A DNA stretch of 64,000 nucleotides from Butyrivibrio sp. AC2005 (GTDB lineage Bacteria > Bacillota > Clostridia > Lachnospirales > Lachnospiraceae). The stretch spans positions 1 to 64,000 of the forward strand of contig NZ_AUJI01000029.1 in assembly GCF_000424145.1 (NCBI RefSeq), given 5' to 3'. The position numbers and the translations under genes were made by a program. The notes beneath the pieces were generated by a model. The model searched no databases, was not told the origin of the DNA, and was given only the letters and a program-made list of their open reading frames with translations. This document shows, one piece after another, positions 27,220-36,826 of the stretch. The stretch's first letter is position 1. Each line of letters begins with the position of its first letter.

Positions 27220-28065
27220 ATGCAGGAAAATTCAAACAGCTCATTAGTTACTGTGAATAATATAGTCAGATTATTGGCGACAGTTTGTATTGTATTAGTC
27301 TTTTGTCCAACTTGTATGGTATCTTGTGCAGGTAAAGAAACAGGTGTTTCTTTGATGACTTTAGTAGAAGGAATCACAACTGATTTTGGTGGTAATGTTT
27401 TGGATCCGCACCCTATAGCACTTGTGTGTCTTCTTCTTCCAATTGCTATTTTAGCTTGTTCCATGTCTAAAACCATGACAGAAGATAATATTGCTACCGT
27501 CTTTTTGCTTTGTTCCTCTGTCGATTTGATAGGATGGATAGCTTTTAAGTACATTATAGAAAATGCTGCTAAAAAGTATTATTTCGACTTCAAAATGACG
27601 GAATGGTATGTAATAAATATTATATCGATTTCAGTAATTATACTGTTTTCAATTTTGGTTTTGGTTAAAAAGGTGCATTTGGATGAAAATCCAACGAGCA
27701 TAAAGGGTATAGGAACCGGATCAGGCAAGGGTGATCCCAAAATTCCCAAGGATAAAATAATGGGAAAATGTCCGACATGCCATAAGTATCTCGTTGAAGG
27801 AGATCAATTCTGTACGTCCTGTGGGACATTAATTCCAAAGGAAATCATTACTAATTATATAAACAGACCAAAGGGCAACCCAAAACCAACAGAAAAGTCA
27901 AATAATGACGAGTTCTATTGCAATAAATGTGGCACGCTTTTACACAACACGGAAAATTTGAGATTTTGCATACGTTGTGGGACTAAGATAATCCACTGTT
28001 CTAGATGTGGGGCGGTTAATTTCTATGGGGATGAGTACTGCGTAAATTGCGGTGATAAGCTTTAA
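27220..28065 (+). CDS. Multi-pass membrane protein with three zinc ribbons
   Basis: The 281-residue product has about four membrane helices in residues 13-165 (LLATVCIVLVFCPTC, IALVCLLLPIAILAC, IISISVIILFSILVL). Three CxxC-type ribbons then lie in the cytoplasm (CPTCHKY/CTSCG, CNKCG/CIRCG, CSRCG/CVNCG). It starts behind AAAGGAG, 21 bp after the smaller zinc-ribbon gene, so both are likely in one operon. Function is unknown; the ribbons probably bind partner proteins. Confidence 0.75.
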   Translation: MQENSNSSLVTVNNIVRLLATVCIVLVFCPTCMVSCAGKETGVSLMTLVEGITTDFGGNVLDPHPIALVCLLLPIAILACSMSKTMTEDNIATVFLLCSSVDLIGWIAFKYIIENAAKKYYFDFKMTEWYVINIISISVIILFSILVLVKKVHLDENPTSIKGIGTGSGKGDPKIPKDKIMGKCPTCHKYLVEGDQFCTSCGTLIPKEIITNYINRPKGNPKPTEKSNNDEFYCNKCGTLLHNTENLRFCIRCGTKIIHCSRCGAVNFYGDEYCVNCGDKL

Positions 28066-28098
28066 TGATTTGAAAATGTTAAAAAAATGAGGGGAAAG

Positions 28099-29694
28099 AT
28101 GAAAAGAAAAACTAAGCTCATAGTAGCAACTTTTGCGATAGCATTAATAGGTATAATTGGTGCAGAAGTATATGTTCAGACAAAAAGAGATATTAAACCT
28201 AAAAAAGCAGATATTTCTCAGGCGAAATCAGTTGAAGAATCAGCACAAGAACAGGAAAAAAATCCGGAATATGCAGAAATGAATGCTCAGGATACCGATA
28301 CGGCTGTCGAGAAAAGTGTCCATGAAGGAGCTTCTAAAATACCAGAAGAAAAGATCAGTGAAAAAGATCAGTTACTGTCCTATTATGAAGAATTTATTGT
28401 CCCCAATTATGGTGAGATAGAAGATGCCACCATGTATGCCAAATATGTCTATAGACAGAACCTCTTTGGAGGTGGGGGTGATACATGGAATTACGATATC
28501 GATAAATTTGAAGGACAAGAGGGCATCCTTGGATATACTTTTGCTGATTTAGATGGAGATGGAGATGATAATGAGTTTATTGTAGTAATACGAAAATGCG
28601 ATATATCGACTGAAAAAAAAGGATGGGAAGATGCTATCTGGACAGTATTCTTTGAAGCTTATAAATGCAAAAATAATTCTATTGAACAGATAGGTTCAGA
28701 TATTTTGGATCAAATTAACGGAGAAAAATTAGATTGTAATTATCACTCGTCTAGCATTGAGTCACGAGTCTTTATAAAGCATTGTCCAAGTGGGGATGAA
28801 TTGTGTACTTCAGCATATTATGGAAGTTCTATGGAAGCAGATGGATGGGATGTCCATTTTAAGTCTTATATTTATAATGGCAATACCATGGTCGATAACG
28901 CATATTATAGTTTTTCAGGTTCGGATGGATTTAATGAGGATGATGCTGCTTCAGATCAAGCTGCTAAGGCCGATTTAGAAACAACTGCCACCTTTTGGGA
29001 AGATTACAATAGAAGTAACGGTGAGTCTAGTATTTTTTTGGTTCCATGGAATGAGCCAAATTGTGTAGATTTGCTATATATTAGTACAGAGACTGATCTA
29101 AATTATGAGGAGCTATGGGCGCTCTATGATGGAACAGCTAGTAAGACACTTGATGAATATTTAATGGTTTTACATGTAACAAATTGTATGAAGGGGGAAG
29201 CTTTATTAATAGGACAGGCACCACCTTCAGAAAAAGCAGATAACGGTAATGTATTAAGTGGGACTTCTTTTACCACAGTTCATGGAAGTAAATTTTATAT
29301 TCCGGAAGGTTTTGTTCAAATTGCAACAAATACCGGAGAGTATGAAAGAAATGCAGCAGGTGGCTACACTTATTCTTTTTCAAACAAAGATTTGAATATG
29401 AGTATTCAAGTAGATGAGATGGTTTGGTTCTATCTTCATGGAAAAGATGAAACAAAAGAAGAGTTTATTAAAACCGATTATGATTATTATTTACAGTATC
29501 CGCATATTGATATTGGCACATCTGATAATGGCTTCTATCTAGTCAGAGAAGATGGTTATGGTAACTATTCTTATGAATTGGAACTGGTAAATGATAGCTA
29601 TTGTTCAAATATTTTCATTAATTATCCAATGAATTCTCCATCATGTGAGGAGATTAGAGATCAGTTTATAAATTCTTTTAAAATGAATTATTAA
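28099..29694 (+). CDS. Membrane-anchored exported protein of unknown function
   Basis: ATG 28099 is preferred over 28087 because AGGGG lies just before it. The product has 531 residues with an N-terminal anchor (residues about 6-24, LIVATFAIALIGIIGAEVY), a Glu/Lys-rich linker, then a large outside domain. An Asp-rich loop DLDGDGDDNEFIVV near residue 150 suggests a calcium-binding or FG-GAP-like element. It follows the zinc-ribbon genes and precedes a decayed lipoprotein. Confidence 0.65.
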   Translation: MKRKTKLIVATFAIALIGIIGAEVYVQTKRDIKPKKADISQAKSVEESAQEQEKNPEYAEMNAQDTDTAVEKSVHEGASKIPEEKISEKDQLLSYYEEFIVPNYGEIEDATMYAKYVYRQNLFGGGGDTWNYDIDKFEGQEGILGYTFADLDGDGDDNEFIVVIRKCDISTEKKGWEDAIWTVFFEAYKCKNNSIEQIGSDILDQINGEKLDCNYHSSSIESRVFIKHCPSGDELCTSAYYGSSMEADGWDVHFKSYIYNGNTMVDNAYYSFSGSDGFNEDDAASDQAAKADLETTATFWEDYNRSNGESSIFLVPWNEPNCVDLLYISTETDLNYEELWALYDGTASKTLDEYLMVLHVTNCMKGEALLIGQAPPSEKADNGNVLSGTSFTTVHGSKFYIPEGFVQIATNTGEYERNAAGGYTYSFSNKDLNMSIQVDEMVWFYLHGKDETKEEFIKTDYDYYLQYPHIDIGTSDNGFYLVREDGYGNYSYELELVNDSYCSNIFINYPMNSPSCEEIRDQFINSFKMNY

Positions 29695-29713
29695 TTTGAT
29701 CATGGGAACATAA

Positions 29714-30903
29714 ATGAAAAATATGTTAAACAGCTTGAAGGTAGTACTAGCGTTTTGTTAGTTTTTGTACTGAGTGGGTGTGGCATTAGCAGTAACGTAT
29801 AGGGTTCTTGGGAAACAAGTAAACCGGTTGAAGAGCAGGATATATCACATGATTCTGTGCGCGAGTCTGGTTCAGAAGAAATAGCACAAGAAAATGATAC
29901 GGATGTTACTGCTACTTCTCAAGAGACTCATGTAGATGAAAAATATTTCGCTGATATTATAATATATCAAATTGCGACTAAGTCATTTCGTAAGGAGTGT
30001 GACGGAAGTAAGAAATATGCTGATTCAGACATGGATTTCTCTAATAGGGTGTTGTTTGAAGGAAAATTTGTGACCGTTATGATGCCGGAGGAATATGCGC
30101 AAACTTATCCGGCTATGTATGAGGCGTTGAACAGCATAGCTAAGACGGAAATGGAAGAAGCCCTTTCTCATTATAAGTTTGAATCTAAAGCGGACTCATA
30201 TGAGGATGATTATGAAAATGCTGAATTTCCATATATCTGGTACCTCTCTGGGGATGGTTTACATATAGTATTTAATGCTTATGATAATACTACCTAAGCT
30301 TATGGATCGTCCGATATACTTATCGCTTACAAGGAATATGCAGGTCTGATAAAAGAAAAATATCATTATGACTCTAATCAGGGCCATATCAGCTTTTATC
30401 GTACATTTTTGTGTGGAGAAGATGAGGAGGAAAGTGAAGAGATAAAAATGAGTTGCACTTATAATAGTGAGGAAGGATTGTCAAAAGAGCCTTACGCTTA
30501 CATTAAATGGAAAATCAGCAACACTTGAGCATTCTTTTCCGCTTGATGGTGATTATGTTGAATATTATAAAGTGCACAGCTTCGTTGGCACGGATTTTAT
30601 AGATACAATCGTTGATGAAACAGACGACATGAATGATTTATTTCATATGAAATAACAGATGGCATTCCAAAGGCAATAGATGTTGAAGAGTATAATAAGA
30701 ACGTTGAAAAAATTGATAACGGATTTATCTTGCATACCGCTTATGCTGATCCCAATGTATTATATTCGGATCAGGCAGGGGATACAATTATTGAATAGGT
30801 TGATGAATTGTTTAAAGAGCAAAGCATTAGCTCAGCAGCGGAGGGAGCTTATTTAAGCCTTCATAATGAATATTTTAGAAGATTGTTTCTGGTGAAATTA
30901 TGA
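29714..30903 (+). pseudogene. Decayed RsiV-like (DUF3298-type) lipoprotein gene
   Basis: ATG 29714 begins a signal (MKNMLNSLKVVLA), but a frameshift is needed to reach VLLVFVLSGCGIS, a lipobox, and TAG follows soon after. The frame then runs through VDEKYFADIIIYQIA and FPYIWYLSGDGLHIVFNAY to TAA at 30296. It continues AYGSSDILIAYKEYAGLI, the end pattern of DUF3298/RsiV-like domains. Later pieces are found in shifted frames to 30903. At least two stops and two shifts are needed, so the gene is dead. RsiV-like proteins bind lysozyme or act as anti-sigma sensors; the lipid anchor here suggests a plain surface protein. Confidence 0.75.
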
Positions 30904-30949
30904 TGTATGGGAATTTTACATTAAATTATTGCTGAGGTTTTTAAGTCAA

Positions 30950-31185
30950 TTTACATCATCTATAAATCATGCTATATTATTACTGTTATTTGTAGTCATT
31001 TTTAAATAATTATTGTTTGTAGAGCCTTGGTTTTTACCAGGGCTTTTGTTTTTGCAAAGAGTCAGCGCTCTTAAAAATCAGAGCCCTGGCTCTTTTTATA
31101 TACATTTATTTATGTAACAGGCATGGCCTGATCACATACAGCACTTAACTTAAATCAAAAGTATAAGAAAAAAGGAGAAAAACAA
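30950..31185 (+). promoter_or_regulatory. Shared promoter and attenuator-like leader A
   Basis: TTTACA (30950-30955), 17 bp, TATATT (30973-30978) form the promoter. The leader has TTGTAGT and then TTTGTAG. AGCCTTGG (31023-31030) pairs with CCAGGGCT (31037-31044), followed by T-rich sequence: a terminator. CCAGGGCT can instead pair with AGCCCTGG (31082-31089). That second segment also forms AGAGC-CCTG-GCTCT followed by five Ts. A box related to CAACC..TAAATC comes before AAAAAAGGAG. The alternatives are mutually exclusive, as in attenuators. The sensed signal is unknown. Confidence 0.7.
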
Positions 31186-33027
31186 ATGGCAAAAAAACTT
31201 ATTTCTTTTAATTTCAATGGAGAGTTTGTACCGGAGCTTGAAGCTCTTACAAAGAGGTATCCGATATCAGAAGTAAGCACCACATACTGCACAACAGCAG
31301 CTTCAAGAATGAAGGAATATAATACTGATACCTATCTGGCAGAGGCTATCGCAAACTATATTGGCAGCATAGATACAATGCATTTGTTCGTTGGAAAAAC
31401 ATCAAAGAACGAATATGTTGCAGAGTACAAAAAGCCTGATAAAGACGAGATCCAGATCTGCATCGGACAGATCAAAGATGGCAAATTTCAGTTTAAGGCA
31501 GGAATCATATCTGAAACAGGACTCCTTGGCCAGTATGCGGAGGGTCATAAAGGAACCATGTTTGCGATGGCGATGTTTCCTGAGATTGCAAAGGACTCGG
31601 AAGCCATGAGCTTTATAGACATTCTGAAGAACTATGATGTCTCTGATGAGAATTATTCGAAGAGCATGTGTGGTCTTTCCAACAATATGTACTACAGGCT
31701 CAAGGACGAAAAGTCGACTTCTCCTGTAAGATATGAGCAGGAGCCAAAAAAGCTGTCGCAGGCTGATATTGATGCAGTTAAGGTCGGCAGGATCTTCTGC
31801 GGAGAACCCAAGGTGTTTAACAGAACAGCACCGCTTCCTTCTGAGGATTACGATGAGGAGGAGATTTCCGGTATCCCGGCAGCTTCATTAAGGGATATGT
31901 ATCCTCTTGATGAGGGGCGCGTTCTTTCGGCAGAGGAAGAAGCAAGAGTCCCACAGATGGGAGACTGGTATGTTGTACCTGAATGGAGCATGAAGACTGC
32001 CAAAAGGATTGCTGCATCAAACCGTTTCAGAAAGTCCATCAGAAACATACTTTTATATGGCCCGTCAGGAACCGGAAAGACAGAAGGCTCACAGGCTATA
32101 GCTGAGATGCTGGGGCTCCCTTACTATACCCAGACATGCAGCCCTGATGATGATAAGTTTGATATTTTAGGGCAGCTGATTCCGAATACAGGAAAGGGAA
32201 AGACAGGAGATACAGACGAAGCCTGCAAGCAGCTTGATATTCCTACATTTAGTGATGTAGAAAATGATTTTAAGACATCATTTATGAAGCTTTTTGGTAA
32301 GGAACCGGGGAAACTTGATTCCGAGGCTGACTGCTATCAGGAGATCACGAAGAGGCTTCTTGAAAAGAATGCAGGTGATGAGAATGACTTCGTGTATGTG
32401 AAGTCAGAACTTATCCAGGCGATCAAGCACGGAGGCTTCTGCGAGATACAGGAGGCAAACATCATAAAGAGAGCATCTGTCCTGGAAGCGTTAAACCCGC
32501 TTCTTGCTGGTGGCGGAAAGGACAACTTTATAAAACTTCCGACCGGGGAAGTGATCACAAGACATCCGGACTGCGTGATTGCATTCACTGTAAACAGGGA
32601 GTATGAGGGCTGTAACGACCTTCAGGAAGCTGTTTATTCCAGGATCAATCTTATCAAGCAGATACCGGAGCCTTCAGAGGATGAACTTTTTTCGCGCACA
32701 AAGGCACAGACCGGGTTTGACAACGCAGCTCTTCTCAAAAAAATGGCAAAATGTGTCGTCGAGATCCATCAGTACTGTCGTGAAAAGGACATCACCGGAG
32801 GCGTATGTGGTCCGAGAGAACTCATCGACTGGGCGCAGGATGCTATCCTGGAATCAGAAGACAGGGGCGAAGATAAGATATCTGAAAAAGCAGTAATAGC
32901 TGCAGCCCTTGAAACAGTTCTCGAAAAGGTTGCACAGAACGAGGACGATATTGAGGATGTTATTACAGGCGTCTTCAACAAGCACTTCAACCTTTCAACG
33001 GTTAACGGTATGAGGCGGAAGAAATAG
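31186..33027 (+). CDS. MoxR/CobS-like AAA+ ATPase
   Basis: Of 613 residues, the first ~270 form a domain I do not recognise. The AAA+ core follows, with Walker A GPSGTGKT near residue 291, a degenerate Walker B region (GGFCEIQEANII) near 416, a sensor-1 segment (VIAFTVNREYEG) near 465 and an arginine-finger segment (YSRINLI). The GGFCEIQEAN layout is typical of MoxR/CobS ATPases, which remodel a partner together with a VWA protein. A VWA protein with the same kind of leader lies at 34097, so the two probably form such a pair. Confidence 0.85.
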   Translation: MAKKLISFNFNGEFVPELEALTKRYPISEVSTTYCTTAASRMKEYNTDTYLAEAIANYIGSIDTMHLFVGKTSKNEYVAEYKKPDKDEIQICIGQIKDGKFQFKAGIISETGLLGQYAEGHKGTMFAMAMFPEIAKDSEAMSFIDILKNYDVSDENYSKSMCGLSNNMYYRLKDEKSTSPVRYEQEPKKLSQADIDAVKVGRIFCGEPKVFNRTAPLPSEDYDEEEISGIPAASLRDMYPLDEGRVLSAEEEARVPQMGDWYVVPEWSMKTAKRIAASNRFRKSIRNILLYGPSGTGKTEGSQAIAEMLGLPYYTQTCSPDDDKFDILGQLIPNTGKGKTGDTDEACKQLDIPTFSDVENDFKTSFMKLFGKEPGKLDSEADCYQEITKRLLEKNAGDENDFVYVKSELIQAIKHGGFCEIQEANIIKRASVLEALNPLLAGGGKDNFIKLPTGEVITRHPDCVIAFTVNREYEGCNDLQEAVYSRINLIKQIPEPSEDELFSRTKAQTGFDNAALLKKMAKCVVEIHQYCREKDITGGVCGPRELIDWAQDAILESEDRGEDKISEKAVIAAALETVLEKVAQNEDDIEDVITGVFNKHFNLSTVNGMRRKK

Positions 33028-33031
33028 GATT

Positions 33032-33066
33032 ATAGGGGAAGGCTTAAGGCTTTCTCCTATTTTTTT
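33032..33066 (+). terminator. Terminator after AAA ATPase
   Basis: ATAGGGGAA (33032-33040) pairs with TTCTCCTAT (33052-33060) around GGCTTAAGGC-type sequence, followed by seven Ts. Confidence 0.85.
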
Positions 33067-33144
33067 ATGTTTTTTTCATGGGCGTTCTTCGCTCATCCGG
33101 GTTTATAATATCAAGTATAGTTATTAAGAAAGGCGAGTGAATTC

Positions 33145-33900
33145 ATGAGTTTACCGGCTGACTGGGATAAACCATCTCCTGAAAACAGCATATTATGTGA
33201 AAGGTTCCAGTATGGTGTGTTTGACTATTCTGGCACACTGCCATACCGATTCTTTGTGCCTGAATCCATGGAAAAAGTGCCGCTTGTAGTATTCCTTCAT
33301 GGGGCTGATGCTTATGGAGATGACAATGAGCTTCAGCTTTCCATGCATGATATAGGGACGGTATTTGCCACAGAATCCTGGCAGAAAGAGCATCCCTGTT
33401 ATCTACTGGCTCCCCAGTGCAAAAAGGGCAGGCACTGGTCAGGACTTCTTGATGGAAATCGTGTATGCGTCCTGGTGAAGAGATTCATGGATCAGTATGC
33501 CAACATAGACCCTGAAAGGATCTACATTTATGGCTACAGCGCAGGAGGCGTTGGATGTCTCGAAATATTAAAATACCATTCTGAAATGTTTGCCGGTGCT
33601 GTTTCCATATGCGGGGCTACGGGATTTAGAGACTTAAACAATCTTCTGAAAACACCCATATGGCTTATCCATGCAGCGGATGACAATATTGTAAAAACTT
33701 CATACAGAGAAAATAGCGTAGTAAGTACTCATCTTGGCTCACGGGACATTTACGCAGAGCTTAAAGACAAACACCCGGATCTCCATTATACAGAATATGA
33801 AGCAGGTGAGCATAAAGAAAAGTATGGAATAAATCCTCACTGTAGCTGGGTATTGGCAGGAAGAGATGACCAGGTGAAAGAGTGGCTGTTTTCAAGGTAA
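33145..33900 (+). CDS. Alpha/beta-hydrolase esterase
   Basis: The 251-residue protein has the alpha/beta-hydrolase fold: oxyanion segment VFLHGADAYGDD, nucleophile elbow GYSAGG with S132, acid in HAADDNIV and a late His in the NPHCSW segment. The PERIYIYGYSAGG pattern and PQCKKGRHWSG are typical of feruloyl-esterase or phospholipase-like members of the prolyl-oligopeptidase-related clan. No signal peptide, so it is cytoplasmic. Its place between the AAA and VWA genes, with its own promoter, looks like an insertion. Confidence 0.8.
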   Translation: MSLPADWDKPSPENSILCERFQYGVFDYSGTLPYRFFVPESMEKVPLVVFLHGADAYGDDNELQLSMHDIGTVFATESWQKEHPCYLLAPQCKKGRHWSGLLDGNRVCVLVKRFMDQYANIDPERIYIYGYSAGGVGCLEILKYHSEMFAGAVSICGATGFRDLNNLLKTPIWLIHAADDNIVKTSYRENSVVSTHLGSRDIYAELKDKHPDLHYTEYEAGEHKEKYGINPHCSWVLAGRDDQVKEWLFSR

Positions 33901-33904
33901 TCAT

Positions 33905-34096
33905 TTTACAATCCCTTGGAATAATGCTATATTATTACTGTTATTGTAGTTTTTAAAATTTAATTATTGTTTGTAGAGCCTTGGATTATTTCCAGGGCTT
34001 TTTTATTTTCTTAGCAGAGTCACGGTTCATTTAAAAGCCCTGGCTCTTTTTATATACAGCAACCCTAAATCAAAGGTAAAAAGGAGGAAAAACAAA
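33905..34096 (+). promoter_or_regulatory. Shared promoter and attenuator-like leader B
   Basis: TTTACA (33905-33910), 17 bp, TATATT (33928-33933). Like leader A it has TTGTAGT, then TTGTTTGTAG. AGCCTTGG (33977-33984) pairs with CCAGGGCT (33992-33999), followed by TTTTTT. The competing AGCCCTGG is at 34036-34043, followed by CTCTTTTTATATAC. CAACCCTAAATC precedes AAGGAGG. The sequence between the pairing blocks differs from leader A, so conservation is concentrated in the pairing parts. Confidence 0.7.
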
Positions 34097-36298
34097 ATGG
34101 CAAAAGTTTTAAGAAGGCTTCTTAACGAAGTAAAAGACAAGATGACGGATGAGGAATTCTTTACATCAAAGGTGATGAAACAGCACTTTGAAAGCATTAT
34201 CGAGGGTGTCTGTAAGACTTTTCATCGTCGCATAGCAATCAAGATCATTAACGAAGGCAGTTCTGTTGCCTATACCAATGGCGACACAATAACCATAAAC
34301 CTTAATAATGGCTGGATAAAGAAACAGGCTTCAAGGCTTGATAAGTATTACATCATTGTGGGGATCATCCTGCATGAATGCGGTCATATCCTCTATACAG
34401 ACTTTAAGCTTATGGAGAAATGCTTTGATGCACTTACAAACAACAGGCTTTTTCCAATCATCGACTACTCTGAGACACTGTCAGAGTGCTTTGATGACAA
34501 CATGGGAAATCGCTTCCTTGGTATTTACCAGGCACTCGATAACTGTGTTGAAGATGGCCATATAGAGAAACGTGTCATTCGCTATGTCCCGGGCTACGGT
34601 GAGTGCCTTATGAAAGTAAGAAAGCTCCATCTTGCCCAGGAAGGGATAAAGACATATGAAGAGCAGCTTAAGGAGGCTGAAGAAGCAGGTAAGGACATTG
34701 ACAGGATTGGAACCATTATGAGCCTGGTCCTTATATATGCAAAGTTCGGAGTTGATAATGCCGGAGATATGTCTGATGACCTTACGGAGCTCTTTTATGG
34801 GATGACACCTCATGTAGATGCGGCAGTTAATACAAACAATGCCACATTAAGGAAGAGAGAAGTAAATATCATTTTTGATATGCTAATTGACTTCATCTCA
34901 GATGAGATAAAAAAGGAAAAAGAGAAAGAACAGCCTGAACCTGAAGAAGAAACCTCAGATCCATCAGAAGAAGATGAGAAGGATACATCTGAGGAAGACA
35001 CAGAACCTGACTCTGATGAAGAAGATGCAGAATCAGACACTGATGAAGAGGAAAGAGATGAGCCTTCAAGTCCTTCGGTCTCTGAAGATGATGGTGACTC
35101 AGAAGAGGAAGGCAGCTCTGAAGAAGCAGAAGAATCAGAAAGAACAATGTCCAAAGAAGAGATGGAAAAAGCGCTTGAAGAAACACTTGCAGGTCTAGGT
35201 GATCTATGCGATGAGATGTCAGATAAGACAGAGCATTCGGATACACCTGAAAACCCCGTTTCAGATGAGGACGAAATCACAGAGGCTGAAGGCAATGCTC
35301 CAGATGAAGGGATGGATTTTGATCCTTCTAATGAAGATGGTCCTGAAGAATGGGATCTGTCTTACTTAGAGGATCTTGCCGCAGAAGAAGAGCTCGCTAT
35401 AGTAACCAAAAAACAGATAGTAAAGGCAATGACGAAAAATGCTGATGACACCAGAAAAGGAAGGACTGACAAATACCCCTCAATCCAAAAGTATGCGGAA
35501 CCGGATGATGAAGCAATTGCCATGTTCACCAGCCAGCATGAAGAACTGGACAGGATTGCAAGAAGGGTCAAGAAAAACCTTGATAAAGTCATAAAGGAGC
35601 GCCAAAAAGGTGACCGCTTAAATGGACTTTATACTGGGAAACAGCTTGACTCATCCCATGCTTACCGAAAGGATAAGAGGATATTTGCAAATAAGATACT
35701 CCCTGAGGATGTTCCTGACATGGAAGTATGTGTCCTTGTAGACTGCTCCGGCTCAATGTGCTGCAGAAGCCGCATGGATCAGAGCAGGAAATGTGCTTAT
35801 ATCACATGGAAGTTTTGTCAGTTTATGGGAATCCCGTGCTCAGTATATGGGCATACGACTGATGCATGCCCTGAAAGGCATGTTGTGATGACATGTGTTG
35901 CACATCCCGATAACCTCGATAAGGATGATGACAAGCGGATATTCATGCTTCGTCCTGAATATGATAACAGGGACGGATGGGCAGTAAACTTCTGCGCTGA
36001 AGCACTCAATAAGAGTAGTGCCACATCCAGGATGCTCCTTATCATCTCAGACGGACTTCCTGCTGCAGAGGGATATGGTGAAACACTTGGCAAACGCGAC
36101 TGCCAGGAGGTTGTAAAGCGCTATAGGAAAAAGGGGATATCAGTTATAACTGCTGGTATTGATGACTGTGCAGGTGACATTAAAAGTCTCTATGTCGATG
36201 GGATAGCCCCCAAAGACGCTGCAAAGTTCCTTGATTACAGCGATATGACACAGCTTCCGAAAGCCTTTGCGACAATAATAAAAAAGGAGCTGCTGTAG
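34097..36298 (+). CDS. VWA-domain protein with HExxH metallopeptidase-like N-terminus
   Basis: The 733-residue protein has HECGH near residue 93 (GIILHECGHILYTD), matching the zinc-peptidase-like domain of DUF2201/VWA proteins. Residues about 265-430 are a very acidic Glu/Asp/Ser linker as in CobT. The C-terminal VWA domain has the MIDAS motif DCSGS at D549 and later IISDGLPAAEGYG. CobT-like VWA subunits work with a MoxR/CobS ATPase to insert metals or remodel complexes; here the ATPase at 31186 is the likely partner. A zinc-peptidase role of the N-terminus is inferred from the motif only. Confidence 0.85.
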   Translation: MAKVLRRLLNEVKDKMTDEEFFTSKVMKQHFESIIEGVCKTFHRRIAIKIINEGSSVAYTNGDTITINLNNGWIKKQASRLDKYYIIVGIILHECGHILYTDFKLMEKCFDALTNNRLFPIIDYSETLSECFDDNMGNRFLGIYQALDNCVEDGHIEKRVIRYVPGYGECLMKVRKLHLAQEGIKTYEEQLKEAEEAGKDIDRIGTIMSLVLIYAKFGVDNAGDMSDDLTELFYGMTPHVDAAVNTNNATLRKREVNIIFDMLIDFISDEIKKEKEKEQPEPEEETSDPSEEDEKDTSEEDTEPDSDEEDAESDTDEEERDEPSSPSVSEDDGDSEEEGSSEEAEESERTMSKEEMEKALEETLAGLGDLCDEMSDKTEHSDTPENPVSDEDEITEAEGNAPDEGMDFDPSNEDGPEEWDLSYLEDLAAEEELAIVTKKQIVKAMTKNADDTRKGRTDKYPSIQKYAEPDDEAIAMFTSQHEELDRIARRVKKNLDKVIKERQKGDRLNGLYTGKQLDSSHAYRKDKRIFANKILPEDVPDMEVCVLVDCSGSMCCRSRMDQSRKCAYITWKFCQFMGIPCSVYGHTTDACPERHVVMTCVAHPDNLDKDDDKRIFMLRPEYDNRDGWAVNFCAEALNKSSATSRMLLIISDGLPAAEGYGETLGKRDCQEVVKRYRKKGISVITAGIDDCAGDIKSLYVDGIAPKDAAKFLDYSDMTQLPKAFATIIKKELL

Positions 36299-36315
36299 TA
36301 GCCCAGGAGGTAAAA

Positions 36316-36801
36316 ATGTTTGATGCGATACTTGCTTTAACAGCAATTGCCCGCTCGGCAATAGAATGTAGCGGAATAGCCTTTGCAAATAAGCAGATGG
36401 ATAAACGTGTACCTGATAATGCCTATGACGCTTCCGGATTATATTATGATTCGCTGGAAGAAAAGAACAGAGTAATGGTGCTTGATGATCTTTCTACAGT
36501 AAAGAGTGAGACTCCATCACAGAGGATGAACAGGGAGCATATCGAAAGGGAAGCTGCAAAGAGAGTAGCTGCCCGTCATGCCAATGACAGCAATAAACCC
36601 AGGGAAAATCCTATGGCTGACTGGGTCATGAACAATGACAGGATGCTCCTCGAAGTATTAAAACCCGGTGTTCATCTTATCCCGAACAACGTTATGGAGG
36701 GAATGGATGCTGACGAGATCGCAAAGTGGCTGTTTGCAAAGATTGAAGCAGTTGAGTCCGTGGAACATGTAACGGACGGACTGGAAGTAACAGTACGATG
36801 A
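36316..36801 (+). CDS. Hypothetical protein in the VWA operon
   Basis: The 161-residue product starts at ATG 36316 behind CCAGGAGG, 15 bp after the VWA gene, so it shares its transcript. Residues 1-26 are weakly hydrophobic. The middle is charged (SQRMNREHIEREAAKRVAAR) and the end alternates strand and helix. No family is recognised. Linkage suggests an accessory subunit of the AAA/VWA system. Confidence 0.65.
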   Translation: MFDAILALTAIARSAIECSGIAFANKQMDKRVPDNAYDASGLYYDSLEEKNRVMVLDDLSTVKSETPSQRMNREHIEREAAKRVAARHANDSNKPRENPMADWVMNNDRMLLEVLKPGVHLIPNNVMEGMDADEIAKWLFAKIEAVESVEHVTDGLEVTVR

Positions 36802-36826
36802 AAGATACTGTAAAAAGGAGAAGATA

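Noticed and set aside
34810..35295. Minus-strand Ser-rich 161-codon frame
   Set aside because: It is the complement of the acidic Glu/Asp/Ser linker of the VWA protein.
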